23,992 bases of DNA from Leucobacter sp. UBA1945. Lineage in GTDB: Bacteria; Actinomycetota; Actinomycetes; Actinomycetales; Microbacteriaceae. The notes under the pieces are model-generated. The model had not been told where the DNA came from. It was given only the letters and a program-made list of their open reading frames with translations, and made no database searches. Below, in pieces: positions 1-6,058 of this stretch (the first letter of the stretch is position 1; each line of letters begins with the position of its first letter). The position numbers were made by a program, and so were the translations under genes. Where the stretch lies: NCBI GenBank assembly GCA_002336855.1, contig DDEV01000131.1:1-23992 (forward strand), given 5' to 3'.

Positions 1-703
1 TGAACCCGTCCATCGCGACCACTTCCACGGCGTCGCGCCACGCTTGGGGCCGGTCGGCGAGCCAGGTCTTGAACGCGGCCTTGGAGCGTCCTTCGACCAT
101 GTCCAACAGGCGTGCGGGGCCGGTGCCGTCACGGATCGGGGTCAGGTCGATGACGACGGTGACGTACTTGTCCCCGCGCCGGGTGTGCCGCCACACATGC
201 TCATCAACGCCGATCACCGCGACCCCGTCGAACCGGGCCGGGTCGGCGATCAGGACCCGCCGCCCTTCGGCGAGGACCGCGTCGTTGGCGGTGTTCCACG
301 CCACCCCCAACCCCTCAGCGACCCTCGCGACGGTCAGGTGCTGGACCACCAGGGCAACCAGAGCCCAGGTCAGCGCGGCCCTGGTGATCTTCGCTCGTGG
401 CGGGGCGGCCCTGCAGGTGTCCTGCCGCCATACGTGCCCACAGCCCGTGCACCGGTACCGGCGGACCGTGACCAGGAGAGTTGTCGGTCGCCACCCCAAC
501 GGCACGTGCGCCAGACGTCGCTGCACAGTGTCCCGGGCCACGCCCTGCTCCCCGCACCGATGACACCAGTCATCCGGCTCCACGACCCGACACGCCAGCA
601 CCGCCCCACCAGCCTGGACCTGCTGGCCGATCACCTCCAACCCCAGCTCATCGAGACCGGTGAACGTCGTCAGGTCGGGCGTGGAGAAGGTAGCGTCAGG
701 CAC
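1..703 (-). CDS. ISL3 family transposase, 3'-truncated by window edge
   Basis: Read on the minus strand, this open frame starts with GTG at 703 and continues past base 1, giving about 234 residues. It begins VPDATFSTPDLTTF, the usual N-terminus of actinobacterial ISL3 transposases. A Cys-rich zinc-binding region follows (WCHRCG, then RYRCTGCGHVW), then a helix-turn-helix stretch and the start of the DDE catalytic domain (AVIGVDEHVWRH, KYVTVVIDLTPI). The second catalytic Asp probably falls in VAMDGF at the window edge; the Glu is outside. No ATG is available, and an in-frame TAG lies upstream near 791, so GTG at 703 is the best start. The enzyme would catalyse cut-and-paste or copy-type transposition of its own element. 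No damage is seen in the visible part. Confidence 0.88.
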   Translation of the reverse strand, partial: MPDATFSTPDLTTFTGLDELGLEVIGQQVQAGGAVLACRVVEPDDWCHRCGEQGVARDTVQRRLAHVPLGWRPTTLLVTVRRYRCTGCGHVWRQDTCRAAPPRAKITRAALTWALVALVVQHLTVARVAEGLGVAWNTANDAVLAEGRRVLIADPARFDGVAVIGVDEHVWRHTRRGDKYVTVVIDLTPIRDGTGPARLLDMVEGRSKAAFKTWLADRPQAWRDAVEVVAMDGF

Positions 704-790
704 GTCGGGGTCTTCCAGATGGGCAGTGTGAGAACTTCCATCCTCAGGGAGACCCCGACCCCTACCCAGCCACCGACGCGCCGGACCGCC

Positions 791-814
791 CTACACCCTC
801 ATCTGTGATGAGCC
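791..814 (-). repeat. Probable terminal repeat of the ISL3 element
   Basis: On the minus strand the IS would begin GGCTCATCACAGATGAGG at 814. Many ISL3 elements start with GGCTC or GGGTC, which fits. The segment supplies the last seven codons (GSSQMRV) and the TAG stop of the interrupted peptidase frame. The partner repeat is outside the window, so this is an inference. Confidence 0.5.
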
Positions 815-1924
815 GGTTACGGACCGATCGGAGGAGAACAACACGCGTTCCTCGGTCGGGACGCCCCAGCCGTATCGGCGTAGCAGCGCCTGTTTGGCTT
901 GAAGTCCGCTCTGCCCCGCTCGATCGATTTCGTCGCGCATGATAGGTGTCCACTGCGCGGAGTGGACGAGGAGTGCTCGGATCGTCTCGGGCCAGTACTC
1001 GGGATAGGTGGCCATGACGAGCGCTGCGAGCCGGGAGGCTTGCGCGGTCGCGGCGCTGGTTGCGTTGGCCGATGCCAGAGCCTGGTCGTTCGTGTGCCCA
1101 GTGGTTCGCAGGGACAGCGCCGGGTGATTCGGCTCGAACATGGAGGCGGTGTCATAGAGGACGTTGCCGCCTTCCATGACGATGTCGGGTTTGATCGGCC
1201 AGGGCCTGTTTCCGAACGGCAGAGACGTGCGACTGTGGGGTGAGAGGTCGCCCTTCCGCGCGACGGGGGTCCAGCCTGCGAAGGCCGGATCGGTCGGGAC
1301 CGCATCGAGGTCGGTGTAGGCACCGACGGTGAGTGCGTTCCAGGCTTGGCCGGGGTCCCGAACCGGAGAGGTGTCGGATTCGGCGAGGTGGTCGGCGACG
1401 TAGGTGCCGGTGACGTTTCCGGCGGACACGATCAGCAGTCTTGCTGCTTCGCTGTCTGGTGGCGCGACTAGCCGGAGTTCGTCGCCGTTGCTGACGACGT
1501 CGGCGCCGACGGCCAGTGCGTCGACGGTGGCCGACCACAGCGTGGGCTGGCCTGGGTTGTCGGGGGTGTCGGTACTGGTGCTGACCGGCATGCAGAACAC
1601 CCGGCGCCGTGTCGCTGCGATTTCGGGCAGCGACACGGCTTGGGCGGTGACGTCTCCGTACGCGCGGGGTTCGTGAGGCTTTTCGGTCTTGGTCGGAAGG
1701 ATGCGAACCGACTCCAGTCGGTGTTGCAGCACAACGGAGTCCGATCCGAGCAGGTGGTGGTCGACCGCGGCTCCCAGCAGCGCGATGCCGGCCATCTTGG
1801 TGCCGTGTCCGTCTTGATCGAAGCCGCTGACGCCGATCACGGTGTGCAGGTCCTGGGGTGCCAGGGACTGCTCGATGAGGACGTGAGTTCTTGCTACGCC
1901 CGTGTCGAGGTGGCAAACGGCGGG
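791..1924 (-). pseudogene. S8 (subtilisin-like) peptidase, catalytic part, truncated by IS
   Basis: This is the downstream part of a disrupted S8 peptidase gene and is in the same frame as 1925-2827. Directly after the TAG it reads PAVCHLDTGVART, carrying the catalytic Asp (DTG). Then come the catalytic His (DGHGTKMAG, His codon 1807-1805), the oxyanion Asn (VSAGN) and the catalytic Ser (ANATSAATAQ). All catalytic residues survive. The frame ends in RSVT followed by GSSQMRV and TAG, the latter apparently contributed by the adjacent IS. The C-terminal domain normally found after the YGWGVP-type motif in this subfamily is missing. The first usable in-frame start after the TAG is GTG at 1840, which lies beyond the catalytic Asp, so reinitiation would give an inactive product. 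The architecture and the AAA ATPase partner resemble a pair I recall being annotated as anti-phage IteA/IteS; the name is from memory and unchecked. Confidence 0.8.
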
Positions 1925-2827
1925 CTAAAGTTCGTCGGCAGGTTCCAGTCTCTTGGCCAGGTCGTCGACGTACTCGGCTTGCTCCTCGGCGGTGAGGTCT
2001 TCTATGGAGTCGATGAATTCCGGGCGTCGGATTTCCGCCAGAGGCACCGCGGTGAACGGTAGGACTTCAAGCTGCGCCCACGTCGCTTCGACCCACATGA
2101 CGTCGCGGTCCACGAGCCGGAGGAGACGCTGCGAGATGGTCAGTCCGGAGGCTTCGGTGAAGCGCCGTAGCAGATCGGGGCCGTGAGCGTTTGGACGTAG
2201 CCATAGTTCCCACCATGTCGTCGTACCTTCTGGCGGGCGACCCTCGGACTGCCAAAGGTCACCCAGGATGGTGGCGCGGATGCGTGCGATGTTCGCGACG
2301 AGTTCGTTATTGCGTGGTTTGCCTTTCGGTGACTCCTTCGCCAGGTAGTCCTCGAAGAGCTGCAGGAACTTCGCACGGTAGTCGTCGCTGACCCAGACGG
2401 TCGCTCGCTCGGGGATGCCAGCACCCGAGTCCGCGGGGAGGACCAAGAGAAGGAGCCACTTGGGGCGCCTGCGCTGCGGATCGCGGTGCGAGGTGAGCTG
2501 TTGGAGAGTGTCGAGCTTGAGCGGATACGCGGGGTCAGAGCCCTCCAACGTGATGATGGTGCCCAAGGCACGTAGCTCGTCGTGTGTGAGTTCTTCTTCA
2601 CGGGTCTCGTCACCGCTAGAGAACGCGGACTGCAACTCGTTCAGGCGCCCGCCGCCGTGACCGGCACGGTCTTCGATCGGACGGATCTTCGGGTCCGGTC
2701 CACCCCGTCTGCGAAACTCCTCGTCTGCCGCTCGATCTTCTACCAGAAGGTGACTGAGGTGTCCCTGCCCCTCAGCCAAGACTCGCCGCCTGCCGCGATT
2801 TAAGCGACTGTCGAATGTCGTCGGCAC
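1925..2827 (-). pseudogene. S8 peptidase, N-terminal part, ended by in-frame TAG
   Basis: This is the N-terminal, non-catalytic region (about 285-300 residues) of the peptidase continued at 791-1924. The two pieces share one frame and are separated only by the TAG codon at 1927-1925 (EPADEL, stop, PAVCHLDTG). The region is mixed alpha/beta, with segments such as KWLLLLVLPA and MWVEATWAQLEVLPF, and no domain could be named with certainty. The ATG at 2827 overlaps the ATPase gene by 56 bases and gives an N-terminus that looks like a shadow. TTG at 2779 (LAEGQGHLSHLLVE) overlaps the ATPase stop by only 8 bases and is the likelier coupled start. The tight overlap indicates the ATPase and peptidase were made from one mRNA. 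A single base substitution would explain the stop. Confidence 0.75.
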
Positions 2828-3740
2828 TCACTCGTGTTCCGCCAGCGAGGATGACGCTCTTAGCGGCAGACTCCGCAGCCCTCACGAGGTCCGCATGGGA
2901 GAGCCCTGCCATGTGCTCTGCCAGTGCGGCCCAACGGACGCCCTTGGCGAGAGACCCGAGCCTGCCGCGCATCACGGCGGCGGCCTGTTTCGCGTCCGGC
3001 AGTGAGTAGTTGAGAACCATGTCGAAACGTCGGAACAGGGCCTTGTCCAGAATCGAACGGTGGTTCGTGGCAGCGATGACGATGCTCTCGGGAGAGCTGT
3101 TCTCCAGGAACACCAGAAAGGAGTTCAGGATGCGTCGGGCCTCACCGACGTCGTTTCCTGCTCGGTCGCCACCGAGCGCGTCAAACTCATCGAACAAGTA
3201 CACCGCGCGCTGCGCGCCCACGGCATCGAAGATGACGCGCAGCTTACTGGCGGTCTCGCCCATGAACTTGCTCAGCAGGCTGTCGAGCCTGATCGTCAGC
3301 AAGGGCAGAGAGAGCTCGTGAGCCAGGACTGCCGCGGTCATCGTCTTGCCCGTACCAGGCGGCCCCTCGAGCAGGAGGCGATGCGCAGGCTCAAAGCCGT
3401 GATCCAGGAGCTGCTTGCGTTGGCGCTGCTCACTGAGGACACGTCGTACCTGCGCGGCAAGCTCATCCGGCAGGACCAAGTCCATCAAGCCAACGGCTGG
3501 GTGAGAGACGATAACGAGTTCTGAAAGATCGCCTCGCGGTTGAGCGATTGAGGTGACCTTTTTCGGCCGCTCGACACGTGAGTGGTCAACTGCGGCTTTG
3601 AGGTCAGCCGCGAGATGGTGGTGCCCCTGCCGAGCCGCCTGCGCGGCAACCTGTAGTGCGACTGAGTAGAACGCCTCGTCGTCGCCGCTTCCGTGACTTC
3701 GGACGAGCGCCTTGAAGTGCTCTCCTGATCCGGCCACCAC
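2772..3740 (-). CDS. AAA+ family ATPase, partner of the S8 peptidase
   Basis: This 322-residue protein has an N-terminal helical region (about 1-90) and one complete AAA+ module. Walker A is GPPGTGKT (about 126-133), Walker B is VYLFDEFD (180-187), sensor 1 is AATNH (223-227), and the likely arginine finger lies in FRRFD (236-240). A C-terminal helical lid follows. Such ATPases assemble as rings and remodel protein substrates. Its fixed place directly upstream of an S8 peptidase suggests it activates or feeds that protease, as in two-gene ATPase/protease modules reported as anti-phage defence. The frame is intact, so the ATPase appears to have outlived its partner. The start is GTG at 3740 or, better spaced from GGGAGGTGA, the adjacent GTG at 3737. 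Function is inferred from the family and neighbour only. Confidence 0.85.
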   Translation of the reverse strand: MVAGSGEHFKALVRSHGSGDDEAFYSVALQVAAQAARQGHHHLAADLKAAVDHSRVERPKKVTSIAQPRGDLSELVIVSHPAVGLMDLVLPDELAAQVRRVLSEQRQRKQLLDHGFEPAHRLLLEGPPGTGKTMTAAVLAHELSLPLLTIRLDSLLSKFMGETASKLRVIFDAVGAQRAVYLFDEFDALGGDRAGNDVGEARRILNSFLVFLENSSPESIVIAATNHRSILDKALFRRFDMVLNYSLPDAKQAAAVMRGRLGSLAKGVRWAALAEHMAGLSHADLVRAAESAAKSVILAGGTRVSADDIRQSLKSRQAASLG

Positions 3741-3968
3741 TCACCTCCCGCCGTACGCCGCGTGTTATCCCAAGCCTACGGGCCAGGACCGAGGGATCGC
3801 TGATCCCCCGCATGGCAGCCACTCGGGTCAGCCAGGAAGCCGCCAAACGCGCACTGGCCGGGACTGGTGTCCCGATTCGGCCGAGTCCACGCCGTGCTCG
3901 GGGTCAGCGCGTGAGGTGCCTGCCGCACGTGCACGGTCGGATCGTGGCGGTCAGGATGCCTGCCAACG

Positions 3969-4290
3969 TCATCCGGTCAGTGAGGGGGTACGTGCCACGA
4001 TGGCCGCATAGACGCACACACCAGCAGTGTCGAGGTCTGCCAGGACGTGCGGGACAACGGGGATCATCCGCCCGAGACGGTCCAGCCGCGCGATCACCAG
4101 GGCGGAGAACGTGCCCGGTTTTGTAGCGTCAGCGAGCAGTCGTGTCAGCTCCGAGCGATCGCCGGCTCATCGCTGTATCTGCGAGTGACATCAAGGTCGA
4201 GGTCGCGGGCAAGCGCCAGGCAAGCGGTCTGCTGCCGCTCTGGCGCCTCGGGGGTAGGCGAGCGGCGTAGGTGTAGGTGGCGGCGATCAT
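3969..4290 (-). pseudogene. Small serine recombinase (resolvase N-terminal domain), two frameshifts
   Basis: The minus strand encodes a resolvase-type N-terminal domain in three frame pieces. ATG at 4290 starts MIAATYTYA. Another frame continues SPTPEAPERQQTA through DLDLDVTRRYSDEPA. A third gives DRSELTRLLADATK and the diagnostic SALVIARLDRLGR, ending at TGA 3971-3969. Restoring one base near 4261 and one near 4155 gives a single open frame of about 108 residues. The catalytic Ser expected near the N-terminus (TYARS-type) lies at the first break. The length matches short resolvase-like proteins of actinobacterial mobile elements rather than full resolvases. The start overlaps the stop of the preceding membrane-protein gene (ATGA). 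Decay and sequencing error both explain the breaks. Confidence 0.72.
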
Positions 4291-4659
4291 CGGGCCGCCC
4301 CTACGGTCATAGGCACCTGGAACTCCGAGCTGTCGCGGGTGGCCTGCCGGTCGCGGTGCCGGGCGATGGCTTCCTGAGTCCGGGGCGCGGATCAGGAGGA
4401 TCAGGTTGACCAGTCCCATGATGATGAACTTCATCGCGTTCCACACCGCCCTCGGCACGACCAGATGCAACCAGCCTGGGGCACGCTGGTCGAGGGCGTT
4501 GGTGCAGATGCTCGCGATCAGCAGGTAGGGCACGGCGAGGAGCATCGCGGGGAATCCCCACTTCACGTTGCGTCGGCGTCGGATCGCGTCGAGCAGCCGG
4601 TTGGTCGGCAGATAGCGGCGCAGGTCGTACCGGGTGTGGGCGCTGAGCGTCCAGATCAG
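4287..4659 (-). pseudogene. Small integral membrane protein next to recombinase, one frameshift
   Basis: The frame reads LIWTLSAHTRYDLRRYLPTN, then two hydrophobic segments (WGFPAMLLAVPYLLIASICT and AMKFIIMGLVNLILLI). It resembles short actinobacterial proteins sometimes labelled sulfate permease without evidence, often found beside a small recombinase. After LILLIRA the frame shifts. Removing one C from a CCCC run near 4375 gives RARTQEAIARHRDRQATRD and a stop at 4289-4287 that overlaps the recombinase start. No ATG or GTG start is visible at the expected place, so the 5' boundary is approximate (CTG at 4659). Its role is unknown; its context points to a mobile element. Confidence 0.55.
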
Positions 4660-4662
4660 ACG

Positions 4663-4713
4663 ACAAGGCTCGAACCCTTGACAACGATTCCATGGCAAGG
4701 GTTCAAGCCTTGT
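4663..4713. repeat. 18-bp inverted repeat with 15-base spacer
   Basis: The left arm ACAAGGCTCGAACCCTTG (4663-4680) and right arm CAAGGGTTCAAGCCTTGT (4696-4713) are complementary at 17 of 18 positions; the exception is a G-U pair in RNA. It lies between the 3' end of tRNA-Ala and the degraded membrane gene. It could fold as a transcript end for the tRNA, although no T-run follows, or be a recombination site of the adjacent element. Confidence 0.75.
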
Positions 4714-4721
4714 GCGTGGGG

Positions 4722-4794
4722 TGGAGCTGAGGGGATTCGAACCCCTGGCCTTCTCATTGCGAACGAGACGCGCTACCAACTGCGCCACAGCCCC
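4722..4794 (-). tRNA. tRNA-Ala (anticodon CGC)
   Basis: The minus strand folds into a complete 73-nt cloverleaf. The acceptor pairs GGGGCTG with CAGCTCC, followed by discriminator A. The D-arm is GCGC/GCGC with loop AGTTGGTA. The anticodon stem-loop TCTCG-TTCGCAA-TGAGA has anticodon CGC, which reads the GCG alanine codon. The T-arm is AGGGG-TTCGAAT-CCCCT. CCA is not encoded. The 3' end faces the accessory region on its left, so this tRNA is a plausible integration site. An open frame running through it from the zinc-finger gene is an artefact of a frameshift. Confidence 0.96.
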
Positions 4795-4825
4795 AGAAGC
4801 GAGAGAAACCATAACATCGGCACCC

Positions 4826-4870
4826 GCCCCGGCCGAAAAACGGGGCCGAGCGGGCCGAACGGCCGGCCCT
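4826..4870 (-). terminator. Possible terminator after the zinc-finger gene
   Basis: Downstream of the iron-storage operon the minus strand has a GGGCCG/CGGCCC hairpin (arms 4864-4869 and 4852-4857). A further GC-rich stretch and TTTTT (complement of 4836-4840) follow. The T-run is about 11 bases from this stem, so the exact fold is uncertain. It would separate the operon from tRNA-Ala. Confidence 0.35.
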
Positions 4871-4922
4871 CGCCAACGTCCGGCGAGTGGACGGCATACC
4901 AACCACAGTGCCGGACGCAAGG

Positions 4923-5272
4923 TCAGCGGTGGATGAGGTCCTGCCAGTTGGGGGGGCCGCACCGGCCGGCCCCGGAGCGGGCTGGTCCTCGGGATGGGAC
5001 TGCGGGTCGGGCAGGCGTGGCCCGAGGAAGCCCTTGCCGTCGGCAAAGTCCCAGAACCAGTCCTCGCGCGGCTCGAAGCTCGTGATCACCTGGTGGCCCG
5101 TCTCATGCCAGTGCGCGGTCGCGTGCTGCGACGGGCTGGTGTCACAGCACCCGATGTGACCGCATTGGGCACACCGGCGCAGGTGCACCCACCAGCCGCC
5201 GCTGGCCAGGCATTCGACGCAGCCCGTGCCGGTGGGAACGCTCTGCTCGTCGATCCCCGCCCGCGTCGTCAT
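4923..5272 (-). CDS. UBP-type zinc-finger protein, frameshifted near its 3' end
   Basis: The first 115 residues form a UBP-type zinc finger (PF02148-like). Candidate zinc ligands include C18 and C21 (CVEC), C34 and C37 (CAQC), C42/C43 and the histidines H50, H54, H56 and H60, followed by ITSFEPREDWFWDF. Family members end near residue 115. Here the literal frame runs on for another 57 residues, through the tRNA, to 4754. Adding one C to the C7 run at about 4950-4956 gives PPNWQDLIHR and a TGA at 4925-4923, the ending expected for the family. The coordinates follow that corrected end. The gene starts 14 bases after bfr and is probably in the same operon. Eukaryotic homologous domains bind free ubiquitin C-termini; the bacterial role is unknown. 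Confidence 0.8.
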
Positions 5273-5286
5273 CCTCGGCCCAACCC

Positions 5287-5772
5287 TCAGGGTGCGGCGG
5301 AGGGGTCGACGTGCTGGGCCAAGTAGTGCGCCGCGCCGATCCGCTCGATCACGTCGAGCTGGGCCTCGAACCAGTCGACGTGCCGTTCCTCGTCGAGCAC
5401 CATCTCCTCGAAGACCGAGGCGCTGCCGTGGTCACCGAGGTCGTGACACTCCTTGGCGGCCGCGTTGAACTGGGCCACGGCACCGATCTCTCCCTCGAGC
5501 CCGATGCGGAGCATCTCCTCCGGGGTCTCGCCCGTGCGAATCGGGTTGAGCCGCTGGACATTTGGGTGCCCGTCGAAGAGCAGGATCCGCTGGATGATCG
5601 AATCGGCGTCCTTCATCTCGTCGATCGAGAGGTCATAGAAGACCTTGCCCAACTTGGGGAAGCCCCAGTTGTCGAGCATCCTGGCGTTGAGGAAGTAGGA
5701 GTTGACGATCGTCAACTCGAGCGTCAGGGCCTCGTTGAAGAGCTCAACGACTCGCGAGTTCTTGGGCTGCAC
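5287..5772 (-). CDS. bfr: Bacterioferritin
   Basis: This is a 161-residue four-helix ferritin-like protein of normal Bfr length. It would assemble into a 24-subunit cytoplasmic shell that oxidises Fe(II) and stores it as mineral. Di-iron ligands by family position are E19, E52, E95, E128 and H131 (LDEERHVDW). The position normally His (DEMKHA) is Asp55 here (DEMKDAD). Met53, equivalent to the haem-ligating Met52, is kept. The start is GTG at 5772, well placed after GGAGGTCCCCC, and it overlaps the end of bfd by 29 bases, which suggests translational coupling. Upstream DtxR/IdeR-like boxes imply iron control. The lost His could lower or alter ferroxidase activity, or be a lineage variant. Confidence 0.95.
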   Translation of the reverse strand: MQPKNSRVVELFNEALTLELTIVNSYFLNARMLDNWGFPKLGKVFYDLSIDEMKDADSIIQRILLFDGHPNVQRLNPIRTGETPEEMLRIGLEGEIGAVAQFNAAAKECHDLGDHGSASVFEEMVLDEERHVDWFEAQLDVIERIGAAHYLAQHVDPSAAP

Positions 5773-5965
5773 GGGGGACCTCCGGGATCATGACGGATCG
5801 GGCATTGTCACTCTCGCACAGGATCATCTTCACCGACCACACGCATCCTCCGCAGCCGGTGCCGGCGCCGGTCGCACGGCTCACCGCAGGCAAGGTCGTG
5901 GCTCCCGCATCGACAGCAGCGCGGATCGCCTGGTCGTTGACGACCCTGCAGTGGCAGATGATCAC
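5744..5965 (-). CDS. bfd: Bacterioferritin-associated ferredoxin (2Fe-2S)
   Basis: This small protein of about 73 residues begins VIICHCRVVNDQAIR and contains GCGGC. It therefore has the CxC...CxxC cluster ligands of the BFD-like [2Fe-2S] fold. In studied systems Bfd docks on Bfr and reduces the stored Fe(III) so that iron can be released. The GTG at 5965 is chosen over the ATG at 6022 because family members begin at the first cluster motif and GGAG lies 6 bases before it; the ATG would also place the iron boxes inside the coding region. The gene overlaps bfr by 29 bases and leads the bfd-bfr-zinc-finger operon. Confidence 0.92.
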   Translation of the reverse strand: MIICHCRVVNDQAIRAAVDAGATTLPAVSRATGAGTGCGGCVWSVKMILCESDNARSVMIPEVPRAAQELASR

Positions 5966-5982
5966 GGCACGCTCCGGCGGGA

Positions 5983-6001
5983 GTAGGTGAGGTTTACCTA
6001 A
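5983..6001 (-). promoter_or_regulatory. DtxR/IdeR-like iron box, proximal
   Basis: The minus strand TTAGGTAAACCTCACCTAC matches the 19-base DtxR/IdeR consensus at about 14 positions by eye, including TTAGGT at one end and CACCTA near the other. It ends 17 bases before the bfd start. In mycobacteria IdeR with iron activates bacterioferritin genes, so the site may activate or repress here. Confidence 0.55.
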
Positions 6002-6012
6002 CCACAGGGTAC

Positions 6013-6026
6013 TTAGGTGCACCTAA
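6013..6026. promoter_or_regulatory. Palindromic iron-box-like site, distal
   Basis: TTAGGTGCACCTAA is a perfect 14-base palindrome built from the TTAGGT/ACCTAA half-sites of DtxR-family operators, 11 bases beyond the proximal box. The half-sites are closer together than in the classical 19-base operator, so the regulator assignment is tentative. Confidence 0.5.
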
Positions 6027-6058
6027 TCCGCCCCCCGGATTCCGCCATGCGGAACACC

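Larger units (their letters stand above)
1..814 (-). mobile_element. ISL3-family insertion sequence, one end only
   Basis: The transposase gene reads leftward off the window edge. About 110 bases of non-coding sequence separate its start from the point near 814 where recognisable peptidase coding sequence resumes. That junction is taken as the IS end. The other end, its inverted repeat and any target duplication lie outside the window, so the boundary is inferred from the break in the S8 peptidase homology rather than from paired repeats. Confidence 0.72.

Noticed and set aside
1925..1927. Pyrrolysine or programmed recoding at TAG
   Set aside because: No pyl genes or recoding signals are visible, and TAG is used as an ordinary stop by other genes here, for example at 10391 and 16450.
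4754..4922. C-terminal extension of the zinc-finger protein into the tRNA
   Set aside because: A one-base repair of the C7 run gives the family-typical ending NWQDLIHR; the extension is low-complexity and overlaps an RNA gene.
4129..5046. Minus-strand frame of 305 codons spanning tRNA-Ala
   Set aside because: Its first half translates the tRNA and flanking DNA; only the middle part (the small membrane protein) looks real.
5966..6022. Upstream ATG start for bfd
   Set aside because: It would put the proximal iron box and the ribosome site inside the coding region; homologues start at the CHC motif.
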